Positions 1 to 11,450 of a stretch of 64,000 nucleotides of DNA are shown in pieces. The position numbers were made by a program, and so were the translations under genes. A model generated the notes under the pieces. The model was not told the DNA's origin. It ran no database searches and saw only the letters and a program-made list of their open reading frames with translations. The stretch is taken from the NCBI RefSeq assembly GCF_900105755.1, contig NZ_FNTQ01000001.1, forward strand, positions 3,906,001 to 3,970,000, in the 5' to 3' direction. The stretch is from Streptomyces sp. Ag109_O5-10. GTDB taxonomy: Bacteria; Actinomycetota; Actinomycetes; Streptomycetales; Streptomycetaceae. How positions within the stretch are numbered: position 1 is the stretch's first letter; every line of letters starts with the position of its first letter.

Positions 1-280
1 ACCCAGCTCAGCGGGGTGCGAACGGCTCCTCAAGTGGCGCAGTATTTCCGCAACACCCCTTTCCCCACTCCATCGGTATGGTTCCAGCCACGCCACCCGC
101 CGACCGCCGCATCCGCGACCACTCCGGTCAGGGCGCCGCGACTACCGTCGCCGCCCACCGGACACGTCGTCGGCTGCGCGCGGACCAGGCCACGGCGACG
201 GCCGATCCGGACGCGGACGTCAGGGCGTATGCGGCGAGGGGCTGTAAGCGGCGGGTCCCCCGCCGTCACCGCGGGCGGCC
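1..280. other. GC-rich stretch downstream of recQ, no gene supported
   Basis: No convincing gene is seen here. Open frames exist on both strands but they look like Arg/Pro/Gly-rich by-products of high GC. Immediately downstream of the recQ stop there is a short inverted repeat at 250-264 (GGCGGG / CCCGCC, 3-nt loop) that could act as a weak terminator, although no T-run follows. Confidence 0.4.
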
Positions 281-2383
<2,103 letters not shown>

Positions 2384-2581
2384 CGCCGGAGTTATCCACA
2401 GGCCGCCTGCCGGGCAGGGGGTGCGGGATTCGTCTGTGCGGAGGTGTCCTCAGTCCTTTGGCGGTCTTCGCGTGGCGGCGGGGAAGAGGTGCGGGCGATG
2501 CTGCACGGGCGGGACCGGGGAGGCCCGCGTTGTACGGAGGCGTCGCGCTCGCGTGCCTCTTCCGCCCCAAGGAGCATCAGG

Positions 2582-3121
2582 ATGTCTCTCAGGTCCCGCA
2601 CCGCCGGCGCCGTTCTGGCCCTGGCCGTGCCGTTCGCTCTGGCCGCGGTTCCCGCCGGCGCGGATCCCGTCCCCGATCCCGACCCGTTCGCGTGGACGGA
2701 TCTGACCTCGACGTACACGGCGACGGCGGACTACCAGTACGAGCCGTTCGCGGTCACGGACGGGTACGTCCGGACCGGCATCTGCGACAAGGACGGCCCG
2801 GGCGGCAAGGACGGTCCGGGCGGCAAGGGCGGCGCGGGCTACCACTACGTGAAGGCCGCCGGCGTCGGCAGTCTGGACCCGGCCAAACCCGCTGGTCTTC
2901 TCTACGAGACCGATTCCGGCGGCGGCCGTGCCCTGGTCGCGGCGGAGTGGATCGTGCGGGCGGGCAGCGGCACCGTGCCGACGTTGTTCGGGCAGGAGTT
3001 CCAGGGGCCGACGACGGTTCCCGGTGTGACGGGCTCCGTGTACACGCTGCGCGCCTGGATCTGGAAGGACAATCCGAGCGGTCTGTTCGCGCAGTGGAAC
3101 CCGACGGTGACCTGCCCGTAG
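2582..3121 (+). CDS. Small secreted protein of unknown function
   Basis: 179 residues starting at an ATG preceded by AAGGAG about 8 nt upstream. Residues 1-26 form a Sec signal peptide (basic MSLRSR, hydrophobic core, cleavage near PAGA-DP). The mature part is rich in Gly, Asp, Tyr and Trp and carries a short DGPGGK repeat around residues 70-82. Only two cysteines are present, one near residue 68 and one near the C-terminus (VTCP), so a single disulfide is possible. I do not recognise the family. It is divergent from recQ and convergent with the nuo operon, so it is likely a single-gene unit. An extracellular or wall-exposed location is inferred from the signal peptide. Confidence 0.75.
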   Translation: MSLRSRTAGAVLALAVPFALAAVPAGADPVPDPDPFAWTDLTSTYTATADYQYEPFAVTDGYVRTGICDKDGPGGKDGPGGKGGAGYHYVKAAGVGSLDPAKPAGLLYETDSGGGRALVAAEWIVRAGSGTVPTLFGQEFQGPTTVPGVTGSVYTLRAWIWKDNPSGLFAQWNPTVTCP

Positions 3122-3165
3122 TCCTTGGGTCCCGCCCCGTGGTCCTGGGCCGTGCACGCGCGCGT

Positions 3166-3198
3166 GGGCCCCGGCTCCTGTGCGAGGAACCGGGGCCC
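3166..3198. terminator. Hairpin between convergent secreted-protein gene and nuoN
   Basis: Perfect 9-bp arms GGGCCCCGG / CCGGGGCCC around a 15-nt loop, sitting between two convergent genes. There is no T-run on either side. Streptomyces terminators often lack one, so the hairpin probably serves both strands. Confidence 0.6.
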
Positions 3199-3216
3199 TG
3201 GGACGTACAGGTTGTC

Positions 3217-4866
3217 TCAGCGCACGAACACTCCGGCCTGGCTGGCCAGGTTCAGGAAGTACTGCGGTGCGACACCGAGAACCAGGGTGACGGCGACGCC
3301 GAGGCCGATCGCCGCCATGGTGAGCGGTGAGGGCACGGCGACCGTGGGTCCTTCGGGCCTCGGCTCGCTGAAGAACATCAGGACGATCACGCGGATGTAG
3401 AAGAACGCGGCGATCGCGGACGAGATCACACCGATCACGACGAGCGGGACCGCGCCGCCTTCGGCGGCCGCCTTGAACACGGCGAACTTTCCGGCGAAGC
3501 CGGAGGTCAGCGGGATTCCCGCGAAGGCCAGCAGGAAGACGGCGAAGACGGCTGCCACGAGTGGTGAGCGGCGGCCGAGGCCTGCCCACTTGGACAGGTG
3601 GGTGGCCTCGCCGCCCGCGTCGCGCACCAGGGTGACCACGGCGAAGGCTCCGATGGTCACGAAGGAGTAGGCGGCCAGGTAGAAGAGAACGGACGACACG
3701 CCGTCCTTCGAGGTCGCGATGACACCGGCGAGGATGAATCCGGCGTGCGCGATCGACGAGTAGGCGAGGAGGCGCTTGATGTCGGTCTGGGTGATCGCGA
3801 CGATCGCGCCGCCCAGCATGGTGATGATCGCGACGCCCCACATGACCGGCCGCCAGTCCCAGCGCATGCCGGGCAGGACGACGTACAGGAGGCGCAGCAG
3901 GGCGCCGAAGGCGGCGACCTTGGTGGCGGCGGCCATGAAGCCGGTGACCGGGGTGGGTGCGCCCTGGTAGACGTCGGGCGTCCACATGTGGAAGGGGACG
4001 GCGCCGACCTTGAAGAGCAGGCCCATGACGACCATGGCGGTGCCGATGAGGAGCAGTGCGTCGTTGCCCATGGTGTTCGCGAGGGCGGGGTCGACGCTGG
4101 TGACGGTGCCGTCGACGACCTGGGCGATGGTGGCGTAGGACACCGAGCCTGCGTAGCCGTAGAGCATGGCGATGCCGAACAGGGTGAACGCGGAGGCGAA
4201 GGCGCCGAGCAGGAAGTACTTGACGGCGGCTTCCTGTGACATGAGGCGCTTGCGGCGGGCCAGGGCGCACAGCAGGTAGAGCGGGAGGGAGAAGACCTCC
4301 AGGGCCACGAAGAGCGTCAGCAGGTCGTTGGCGGAGGGGAACACCAGCATGCCTGCGATGGCGAAGAGCAGGAGCGGGAAGACCTCGGTGGTGGTGAAGC
4401 CTGCCTTGACGGCGGCCTTCTCGGTGTCGCTGCCGGGGACCGCGGCGGCCTGGGCGGCGAAGGAGTCGACGCGGTTGCCGTGGGCCTCGGGGTCGAGGCG
4501 GCGTTCGGCGAAGGTGAACAGGCCGACGAGGCCGGCCAGCAGGATCGTGCCCTGGAGGAACAGGGACGGTCCGTCGACGGCGATGGCGCCCATGGCGGCG
4601 ATGTGCGCCTTGGTGGTGCCGTAGCCGTCGGCGGCCAGGGCGACGACTGCCGCGAAGGCGGCGCACAGGGCGACGGCGGAGACGAACACCTGGGCGTAGT
4701 AGCGGGACTTGCGCGGGACGAACGCCTCGACCAGCACTCCGACGATCGCCGCGCCGACGATGATCAGAGTGGGTGAGAGCTGCCCGTATTCGATCTTCGG
4801 TGCCGGGATCTTCGAGATCGGCTCGGCTGCGGTTGTCCACAGGCTGTGGACGGCTGCTGCGCTCAC
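3217..4866 (-). CDS. nuoN: NADH-quinone oxidoreductase subunit N
   Basis: Antiporter-like membrane subunit of complex I, 549 residues, about 14 transmembrane helices and a proton-conducting antiporter domain (for example GAVPFHMWTPDVYQGAPTP and IKRLLAYSSIAHAGF). The GTG start at 4866 overlaps the nuoM stop by 4 bases (GTGA), and the N-terminus MSAAAVHSLW leads into the first helix by residue 35. It is the last gene of the operon, and the convergent hairpin at 3166-3198 lies beyond it. Known role: one of the proton-pumping subunits that couple NADH:menaquinone electron transfer to proton translocation. Confidence 0.97.
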   Translation of the reverse strand: MSAAAVHSLWTTAAEPISKIPAPKIEYGQLSPTLIIVGAAIVGVLVEAFVPRKSRYYAQVFVSAVALCAAFAAVVALAADGYGTTKAHIAAMGAIAVDGPSLFLQGTILLAGLVGLFTFAERRLDPEAHGNRVDSFAAQAAAVPGSDTEKAAVKAGFTTTEVFPLLLFAIAGMLVFPSANDLLTLFVALEVFSLPLYLLCALARRKRLMSQEAAVKYFLLGAFASAFTLFGIAMLYGYAGSVSYATIAQVVDGTVTSVDPALANTMGNDALLLIGTAMVVMGLLFKVGAVPFHMWTPDVYQGAPTPVTGFMAAATKVAAFGALLRLLYVVLPGMRWDWRPVMWGVAIITMLGGAIVAITQTDIKRLLAYSSIAHAGFILAGVIATSKDGVSSVLFYLAAYSFVTIGAFAVVTLVRDAGGEATHLSKWAGLGRRSPLVAAVFAVFLLAFAGIPLTSGFAGKFAVFKAAAEGGAVPLVVIGVISSAIAAFFYIRVIVLMFFSEPRPEGPTVAVPSPLTMAAIGLGVAVTLVLGVAPQYFLNLASQAGVFVR

Positions 4867-6434
4867 TTGGCCGCCTCCACTGCGGGCTTCGGGTCGGTCT
4901 TGTGTACGTCCGACATGGTCTGCTTGACCGCCGGGTTGACGATGTCCGTGACGGGCTTCGGGTAGACGCCCAGGAAGATCAGCAGAACGATCAGCGGGGT
5001 GACCACGAGGAGTTCGCGGGCCTTCAGGTCGGGCATCGCGGAGACGGCCGGTTTCACCGGGCCCGTCATCGTCCGTTGGTAGAGGACGAGGGTGTAGAGC
5101 GCGGCGAGCACGATGCCGAAGGTGGCGATGATCCCGATGGCCGGGTAGCGCGTGAACGTGCCGACCAGGACGAGGAATTCGCTGACGAAGGGTGCGAGGC
5201 CGGGCAGGGACAGGGTGGCCAGGCCGCCGATCAGGAAGGTGCCGGCGAGGACCGGGGCGACCTTCTGCACGCCGCCGTAGTCGGCGATGAGCCGGGAGCC
5301 GCGGCGGGAGATCAGGAAGCCGGCGACCAGCATCAGGGCGGCGGTGGAAATGCCGTGGTTGACCATGTAGAGGGTGGCGCCGGACTGGCCCTGGCTGGTC
5401 ATCGCGAAGATGCCCAGGATGATGAACCCGAAGTGGGAGATGGACGCGTAGGCGACCAGCCGCTTGATGTCGCGCTGTCCGACGGCGAGCAGCGCGCCGT
5501 AGATGATGCTGATCAGGGCGAGGACGAGGATGGTGGGTGTCGCCCATTTCGAGGCCTCCGGGAAGAGCTGGAGGCAGAAGCGGAGCATCGCGAACGTGCC
5601 CACCTTGTCGACGACCGCGGTGATGAGGACGGCGACCGGGGCGGTGGACTCCTGCATGGCGTTGGGCAGCCAGGTGTGCAGGGGCCACAGCGGCGCCTTC
5701 ACGGCGAAGGCGAAGAAGAAGCCGAGGAACAGCCAGCGTTCGGTGCTGGTGGCCATGTGCAGGGTGCCGTTGGCACGGGCCTGCGCGATCTCGGCGAGGG
5801 AGAAGTTCCCAGCGACCGTGTAGAGGCCGATCACCGCGGCCAGCATGATCAGGCCGCCGACCAGGTTGTAGAGAAGGAACTTGACTGCGGCGTACGACCG
5901 TTGCGTCGACGCCGCCTTCTCGCCCTGGGCGTGGGCGCGGTCTCCGAAGCCGCCGATGAGGAAGTACATCGGGATGAGCATGGCTTCGAAGAAGATGTAG
6001 AAGAGGAAGACGTCGGTGGCCTCGAAGGAGATGATCACCATCGCCTCGACGGCCAGGATCAGGGCGAAGAAGCCCTGGGTGGGCCGCCACCGCTTGCTGC
6101 CGGTCTCCAGCGGGTCGGCGTCGTTCCAGCCGGCCAGGATGATGAAGGGCATCAGCAGGGCGGTCAACGCGATCAGGACGACCGCGATGCCATCGACGCC
6201 CAGTTCGTAGCGGACGCCGAAGTCGCTGATCCAGGCGTGGGACTCGGTGAGCTGGTAGCGGGCGCCGCCGGGGTCGAAGCGGACCATGACGACGATCGCC
6301 AGGACGAGTGTGGCGAGCGAGACCAGCAGCGCGAGCCATTTGGCGGCGGTGCGCCAGGCGGCCGGTACGGCGGCCGTGGCGACCGCGCCGACGGCCGGGA
6401 GGACCGCCGTCGCTGTCAGCAGAGGAAAGGACAT
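4863..6434 (-). CDS. nuoM: NADH-quinone oxidoreductase subunit M
   Basis: 523 residues, antiporter-like proton-pumping membrane subunit. Hydrophobic throughout, with characteristic stretches such as LHTWLPNAMQEST and DIKRLVAYASISHFGF in the conserved antiporter core. The stop overlaps the nuoN GTG by 4 bases, and only 5 bases separate it from nuoL upstream, so NuoL, M and N are probably made in equal amounts. A hydrophilic tail of about 45 residues (from the last helix to PAVEAAK) follows the membrane part. Length is normal for the family. Confidence 0.97.
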   Translation of the reverse strand: MSFPLLTATAVLPAVGAVATAAVPAAWRTAAKWLALLVSLATLVLAIVVMVRFDPGGARYQLTESHAWISDFGVRYELGVDGIAVVLIALTALLMPFIILAGWNDADPLETGSKRWRPTQGFFALILAVEAMVIISFEATDVFLFYIFFEAMLIPMYFLIGGFGDRAHAQGEKAASTQRSYAAVKFLLYNLVGGLIMLAAVIGLYTVAGNFSLAEIAQARANGTLHMATSTERWLFLGFFFAFAVKAPLWPLHTWLPNAMQESTAPVAVLITAVVDKVGTFAMLRFCLQLFPEASKWATPTILVLALISIIYGALLAVGQRDIKRLVAYASISHFGFIILGIFAMTSQGQSGATLYMVNHGISTAALMLVAGFLISRRGSRLIADYGGVQKVAPVLAGTFLIGGLATLSLPGLAPFVSEFLVLVGTFTRYPAIGIIATFGIVLAALYTLVLYQRTMTGPVKPAVSAMPDLKARELLVVTPLIVLLIFLGVYPKPVTDIVNPAVKQTMSDVHKTDPKPAVEAAK

Positions 6435-6439
6435 CGGTA

Positions 6440-8335
6440 TCAGACCGCCCTCATCAGCAGGGTCGCGGCGACCAGGAGGGCGGCGCCGCCGAACATCGAG
6501 ACCGCGTACGAGCGCGCGTAGCCGTTCTGCAGTTTGCGCAGCCGGCCGGAGAGCCCGCCGAAGCCCGCTGCCGTGCCGTTGACGACGCCGTCAACCAGGG
6601 TGTGGTCGACATATACAAGGGAGCGGGTGAGGTGTTCGCCGCCGCGGACCAGGACGACGTGGTTGAAGTCGTCCTGGAGGAGGTCGCGGCGGGCCGCGCG
6701 GGTGAGCAGGGAACCGCGCGGGGCGACGGCGGGGACGGGCCGGCGGCCGTACTGGAGGTAGGCGATGCCGACGCCGATGATCAGGCACACCATGGTGGCG
6801 CCGGTGACGACGCCCGCGCTGATCGGGGAGTCGCCCTCGCTGTGGCCGGTGATCGGCTCCAGCCAATGTAGGAAGCGGTCGCCGATGCTGAAGAAACCGC
6901 CGGCGAAGACCGAGCCGACCGCCAGGACGATCATCGGGATGGTCATGACCTTCGGGGACTCGTGCGGGTGCGGCTGGTGGCCGTGCTCGTCGGGCTGCCA
7001 GCGCTTCTCGCCGAAGAACGTCATCAGCATCACGCGCGTCATGTAGAAGGCGGTGATGGCCGCGCCGACCAGGGCGCAGGTGCCGAGGATCCAGCCCTCG
7101 GCGCCGCCCTTGGCGAACGCCGCCTCGATGATCTTGTCCTTGGAGAAGAAGCCGGACAGGCCGGGGAAGCCGATGATGGCGAGGTAGCCGAGGCCGAAGG
7201 TGATGAAGGTGACCGGCATGTACTTGCGGAGTCCGCCGTACTTGCGCATGTCGACCTCGTCGTTCATGCCGTGCATGACGGAGCCGGCGCCGAGGAAGAG
7301 CCCGGCCTTGAAGAAGCCGTGCGTCACCAGGTGCATGATCGCGAAAACGTAGCCGATCGGGCCGAGGCCGGCGGCGAGGACCATGTAGCCGATCTGCGAC
7401 ATGGTCGAGCCGGCGAGGGCCTTCTTGATGTCGTCCTTGGCGCAACCGACGATCGCACCGAAGAGGAGGGTGACGGCGCCGACGACGGTGACGACCAGTT
7501 GGGCGTCGGGGGCCGCGTTGAAGATCGTTCCGGAGCGGACGATGAGGTAGACGCCCGCGGTCACCATGGTCGCCGCGTGGATGAGGGCGGAGACCGGGGT
7601 GGGGCCTTCCATGGCGTCGCCGAGCCAGGACTGCAGTGGCACCTGGGCGGACTTGCCGCAGGCGGCGAGGAGCAGCATGAGACCGATCGCGGTGAGCCGG
7701 CCCTCGGAGGCGTCGGTGGCGTGGCTGAGGACCGGGCCGAAGGCGAACGTGCCGAACGTCGTGAACATCAGCATGATCGCGATCGACAGGCCCATGTCGC
7801 CGACGCGGTTGACGATGAACGCCTTCTTGGCCGCGGTCGCCGCGCTGGGCTTGTGCTGCCAGAAGCCGATCAGCAGGTAGGAGGCGAGGCCGACGCCCTC
7901 CCAGCCGACGTACAGCAGCAGGTAGTTGTCGGCGAGGACGAGCAGCAGCATCGCCGCGAGGAACAGGTTGAGGTAGCCGAAGAAGCGGCGGCGGCGCTCG
8001 TCGTGCTCCATGTACCCGACGGAGTACAGGTGGATGAGCGAGCCGACGCCGGTGATCAGCAGGACGAACGTCATCGACAGCTGGTCGAGGCGGAAGGTGA
8101 CGTCCGCCTGGAAGCCCTCCACCGGCACCCAGGTGTACAGGTGCTGCATCAGGGTGCGGTGTTCGGGGTTCTTGCCGAGCAGGTCGGCGAAGAGGATGAC
8201 GCCGAACACGAAGGACGTCGTCGACAGGATCGTGCCGACCCAGTGGCCCACGGCGTCCAGGCGCCGGCCGCCGACGAGGAGCACGGCCGCTCCGAGCAGG
8301 GGCGCCGCGATGAGCAGCGCAATCAGGTTCTCCAC
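6440..8335 (-). CDS. nuoL: NADH-quinone oxidoreductase subunit L
   Basis: 631 residues, the distal antiporter-like subunit of complex I. The N-terminal segment (MENLIALLIAAPLLGAAVLL) and the antiporter core motif HAATMVTAGVYL are typical. The family's long lateral helix and last membrane anchor correspond to the C-terminal part from about residue 480; the final 25 residues form a hydrophobic helix. A His-rich hydrophilic loop (DEHGHQPHPHE) precedes one of the late helices. It lies 5 bases from nuoM and 14 bases from nuoK. Confidence 0.97.
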   Translation of the reverse strand: MENLIALLIAAPLLGAAVLLVGGRRLDAVGHWVGTILSTTSFVFGVILFADLLGKNPEHRTLMQHLYTWVPVEGFQADVTFRLDQLSMTFVLLITGVGSLIHLYSVGYMEHDERRRRFFGYLNLFLAAMLLLVLADNYLLLYVGWEGVGLASYLLIGFWQHKPSAATAAKKAFIVNRVGDMGLSIAIMLMFTTFGTFAFGPVLSHATDASEGRLTAIGLMLLLAACGKSAQVPLQSWLGDAMEGPTPVSALIHAATMVTAGVYLIVRSGTIFNAAPDAQLVVTVVGAVTLLFGAIVGCAKDDIKKALAGSTMSQIGYMVLAAGLGPIGYVFAIMHLVTHGFFKAGLFLGAGSVMHGMNDEVDMRKYGGLRKYMPVTFITFGLGYLAIIGFPGLSGFFSKDKIIEAAFAKGGAEGWILGTCALVGAAITAFYMTRVMLMTFFGEKRWQPDEHGHQPHPHESPKVMTIPMIVLAVGSVFAGGFFSIGDRFLHWLEPITGHSEGDSPISAGVVTGATMVCLIIGVGIAYLQYGRRPVPAVAPRGSLLTRAARRDLLQDDFNHVVLVRGGEHLTRSLVYVDHTLVDGVVNGTAAGFGGLSGRLRKLQNGYARSYAVSMFGGAALLVAATLLMRAV

Positions 8336-8349
8336 GATTCAGCGACCCC

Positions 8350-8649
8350 TTACAGCTTCATCAGGCTGGCGTCGTCGACCGAGGCCGAGTGGCGGGTACG
8401 GAACAGCGACACGATGATCGCGAGACCGACCACGACCTCCGCGGCGGCGACGACCATCGTGAAGAAGGCGATGATCTGGCCGTCGAGATTGCCGTGCATC
8501 CGGGAGAAGACGACGAACGCGAGGTTGCAGGCGTTCAGCATGAGCTCGATGCACATGAAGACGACGATCGCGTTCCGTCTGATCAGCACACCGGTGGCGC
8601 CGATCGTGAACAACAGGGCGGCGAGGTAGAGGTAGTAGACGGGGTTCAC
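8350..8649 (-). CDS. nuoK: NADH-quinone oxidoreductase subunit K
   Basis: 99 residues with three transmembrane helices, the standard NuoK size. Conserved Glu residues occur within the hydrophobic segments (CIELMLNACNL and VVAAAEVVVGLAI), as expected for the buried charge chain of complex I. The start codon overlaps the nuoJ stop by 4 bases (ATGA). The C-terminal tail (TRHSASVDDASLMKL) is short and hydrophilic. Confidence 0.97.
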   Translation of the reverse strand: MNPVYYLYLAALLFTIGATGVLIRRNAIVVFMCIELMLNACNLAFVVFSRMHGNLDGQIIAFFTMVVAAAEVVVGLAIIVSLFRTRHSASVDDASLMKL

Positions 8650-9488
8650 TTCGACGCCTCCTCGCTGCGCTTGAAGTGCGTGGGCTCGACCGGGGTCCGC
8701 TCCAGCCGTTCCTCGGAGCGCTGTTCCAGGGCCCGCAGGTCGCCGAGCACCTCGGCGGACACGTCACGGACCTGGCCGCGGTCGCGGAGCGTCTTGCTGA
8801 CGGTGAGCTCGGACGGGGTGCCGTCGGGGAGCAGGCCGGCGATGTCCACGGCGTTGTGCCGGGCGTAGACGCCGGGGGCGGGCAGCGGCGGCAGGTGCTT
8901 GCCGTCGCGGACGCGCTGCTCGGACTGCTCGCGCTGGGTCTTGGCGCGTTCGGTGCGCTCCCGGTGGGTGAGCACCATGGCGCCGATCGCGGCGGTGATG
9001 AGCAGGGCGCCGGTGATTTCGAAGGCGAAGACGTACTTGGTGAAGATGAGGGCGGCGAGGCCCTCCACGTTTCCGTTGGCGTTGGCCTGGCCGGTGCCCG
9101 CGAAGTCCTTCAGGGAGGCGTTGGCGATGCCCGCGAGGAGCAGGACGCCGAAGCCGACCCCGCAGAGCAGGGCCAGCCAGCGCTGGCCCTTGATGGTCTC
9201 CTTCAGGGAATCGGCGGCGGTCACGCCGACCAGCATCACCACGAAGAGGAACAGCATCATGATCGCGCCGGTGTAGACGACGATCTGGACGATGCCGAGG
9301 AAGTAGGCACCGTTGGCGAGGTAGAACACCGCCAGGATGATCATCGTTCCGGCGAGTGACAGCGCGCTGTGCACGGCCCGCTTCATGAAGACGGTGGACA
9401 GGGCGCCGATCACGGCGACGGTGCCGAGGACCCAGAACTGGAAGGCCTCGCCGGTGGAGGTGGCGTAGGCGGCGAGCTGCGGGCTCAT
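8646..9488 (-). CDS. nuoJ: NADH-quinone oxidoreductase subunit J
   Basis: 280 residues. The first ~175 carry five membrane helices, including the typical YTGAIMMLFLFVVMLVGV segment. A charged C-terminal extension of about 100 residues follows, rich in Arg, Glu and Gln and predicted to be cytoplasmic. Enterobacterial NuoJ is about 180 residues, so the tail is an actinobacterial-type addition of unknown role. It overlaps nuoK and nuoI by 4 bases each. Confidence 0.96.
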   Translation of the reverse strand: MSPQLAAYATSTGEAFQFWVLGTVAVIGALSTVFMKRAVHSALSLAGTMIILAVFYLANGAYFLGIVQIVVYTGAIMMLFLFVVMLVGVTAADSLKETIKGQRWLALLCGVGFGVLLLAGIANASLKDFAGTGQANANGNVEGLAALIFTKYVFAFEITGALLITAAIGAMVLTHRERTERAKTQREQSEQRVRDGKHLPPLPAPGVYARHNAVDIAGLLPDGTPSELTVSKTLRDRGQVRDVSAEVLGDLRALEQRSEERLERTPVEPTHFKRSEEASK

Positions 9489-10093
9489 GCGTCCACCTCC
9501 TGGTCCTGGTCCTCGGGCTTCTCGCCCTTGGAGACGGCCACCTGGCGTACGGTCCCGGGCGCGGCCTCGGTGACCAGGCCCCGGTAGTAGTCCTGTTCGT
9601 CGGTCCCCGGGAAGATCGAGTGCGGTGTGTCGACCATGCCCTCATCGAGGCCGGCGAGCAGCTGCTCCTTGGTGTAGATGAGGTTGGCGCGGCTGCTGTC
9701 GGCCAGTTCGAACTCGTTGGTCATCGTGAGCGCGCGCGTGGGGCACGCCTCGATGCACAGGCCGCACAGGATGCAGCGGGCGTAGTTGATCTGGTAGACG
9801 CGGCCGTAGCGCTCACCCGGCGAGTAGCGCTCCTCGTCGGTGTTGTCGGCGCCTTCCACGTAGATGGCGTCGGCGGGGCACGCCCAGGCGCACAGTTCGC
9901 AGCCGACGCACTTCTCCAGGCCGTCCGGATGGCGGTTGAGCTGGTGCCGTCCGTGGAACCGCGGGGCCGTGGTCTTCGCCTGTTCCGGGTACTGCTCGGT
10001 CAGCCGCTTCTTGAACATGGCCTTGAAGGTCACGCCGAAGCCGGCGACGGGGTTCTGGAAACCGGGCTTGGTCTCCTTGGGCTCCTCAGCCAT
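9485..10093 (-). CDS. nuoI: NADH-quinone oxidoreductase subunit I (2x[4Fe-4S])
   Basis: 202 residues. Two ferredoxin-type cluster motifs are visible: CVGCELCAWACP (Cys 62, 65, 68, 72) and CILCGLCIEACP (Cys 107, 110, 113, 117). These bind clusters N6a/N6b in the peripheral arm and pass electrons towards NuoB. I chose the ATG at 10093 (MAEEPKETK) because the frame upstream runs inside nuoH and does not look like NuoI. This start overlaps the nuoH stop by 8 bases. The C-terminal ~25 residues are acidic and variable. Confidence 0.96.
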   Translation of the reverse strand: MAEEPKETKPGFQNPVAGFGVTFKAMFKKRLTEQYPEQAKTTAPRFHGRHQLNRHPDGLEKCVGCELCAWACPADAIYVEGADNTDEERYSPGERYGRVYQINYARCILCGLCIEACPTRALTMTNEFELADSSRANLIYTKEQLLAGLDEGMVDTPHSIFPGTDEQDYYRGLVTEAAPGTVRQVAVSKGEKPEDQDQEVDA

Positions 10094-11450
10094 CGGACGC
10101 CTCCTTTCCATCCGTAGGTCCGTCACTGACAGTGTCCGGCCCGCCACTGACAATCAGCTCCCGCTCCCGGCGGGGGGTGCGCCGGGGCACCGGCGGCAGT
10201 TCCTGTCCGGGCAGCGGCGGTACGGGGAAGCCGCCCGCCATCGGGTCGAACGCGGCCGGTTCGGCGTTCGGCTGCGCGGCCTCCTGGCCCTTGTCGCGGA
10301 ACATGTCGACGACGAAGGACAGGACCAGCAGTGCGAGGACTCCACCGCCGACGTAGAGGGCGATGTCGGCGAAGTCGTAGTTCTGGTTGCGCAGGGTCCG
10401 CACGGTCGCGACGAGCATCAGCCAGACGACGGAGACCGGGATGAGGACCTTCCAGCCGAGCTTCATCAACTGGTCGTAGCGCACGCGCGGGAGCGTGCCG
10501 CGCACCCAGACGAAGCCGAACAGCAGCAGGACGACCTTGGCGACGAACCAGAGCATCGGCCACCAGCCGTGGTTGGCCCCCGCCCAGACGGTGCTGATCG
10601 GCCAGGGGGCCCGCCAGCCGCCGAGGAACAGGGTGGTCGACACGGCCGAGACGGTCACCATGTTGACGTACTCGGCGAGCATGAACATCGCGAACTTGAT
10701 CGACGAGTACTCGGTGTTGAAGCCGCCGACCAGGTCGCCCTCGGACTCGGGCATGTCGAAGGGTGCGCGGTTGGTCTCGCCGATCATGGTGACGACGTAG
10801 AGGACGAACGAGACCGGCAGCAGCAGGATGTACCAGCGGCCCTGCTGCTGGTCGACGATCGTGGACGTCGACATCGACCCGGAGTACAGGAACACGGAGG
10901 CGAACGCGGCGCCCATGGCGATCTCGTAGGAGATCATCTGGGCGCAGGAGCGCAGGCCGCCGAGGAGCGGGTAGGTGGAGCCGGAGCTCCATCCGGCGAG
11001 GACGATGCCGTAGATGCCGACGGAGGCGACCGCGAGGATGTAGAGCATCGCGATCGGCAGGTCGGTGAGCTGCATCGTGGTGCGGTGGCCGAAGATGGAG
11101 ATCTCGTTGTCGGCCGGGCCGAACGGGATGACCGCGATGGCCATGAACGCCGGGATCGCCGCGACGATCGGCGCAAGGACGTAGACGACCTTGTCGGCGC
11201 GTTTGACGACGACGTCTTCCTTGAGCATCAGTTTGATGCCGTCGGCGAGCGACTGGAGCATGCCCCAGGGACCGTGCCGGTTGGGGCCGATGCGCAGCTG
11301 CATCCAGGCGACGACCTTGCGCTCCATGACGATGGAGATCAGCACGGTCACCATCAGGAAGGCGAAGCAGAAGACCGCCTTGAGGACGACCAGCCACCAG
11401 GGGTCGCGGCCGAACATGGAGAGGTCTTCAGCGGCGAGGTACGGGCTCAT
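10086..11450 (-). CDS. nuoH: NADH-quinone oxidoreductase subunit H
   Basis: 454 residues, the membrane subunit forming the quinone-access channel. Family motifs include MERKVVAWMQLRIGPNR near residues 40-57, GPWGMLQSLADGIKLMLKED, and FNTEYSSIKFAMFMLAEY. Around eight membrane helices end near residue 375. A Pro/Glu-rich cytoplasmic tail of about 75 residues follows, longer than in enterobacteria (about 325 residues in total there). The start ATG overlaps the nuoG stop by 4 bases. Confidence 0.97.
   Translation of the reverse strand: MSPYLAAEDLSMFGRDPWWLVVLKAVFCFAFLMVTVLISIVMERKVVAWMQLRIGPNRHGPWGMLQSLADGIKLMLKEDVVVKRADKVVYVLAPIVAAIPAFMAIAVIPFGPADNEISIFGHRTTMQLTDLPIAMLYILAVASVGIYGIVLAGWSSGSTYPLLGGLRSCAQMISYEIAMGAAFASVFLYSGSMSTSTIVDQQQGRWYILLLPVSFVLYVVTMIGETNRAPFDMPESEGDLVGGFNTEYSSIKFAMFMLAEYVNMVTVSAVSTTLFLGGWRAPWPISTVWAGANHGWWPMLWFVAKVVLLLFGFVWVRGTLPRVRYDQLMKLGWKVLIPVSVVWLMLVATVRTLRNQNYDFADIALYVGGGVLALLVLSFVVDMFRDKGQEAAQPNAEPAAFDPMAGGFPVPPLPGQELPPVPRRTPRRERELIVSGGPDTVSDGPTDGKEASDG

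Noticed and set aside
2392..2400. TTATCCACA as part of a replication origin
   Set aside because: A single perfect DnaA box upstream of recQ, with no cluster of boxes and no dnaA/dnaN nearby. The TTTTCCACA pair near 20905-20945 is degenerate.
4773..8629. Long plus-strand open frames opposite nuoL and nuoM
   Set aside because: Products are rich in Asp, Glu, Gly and His with no recognisable domains; they mirror the codon structure of the nuo genes.
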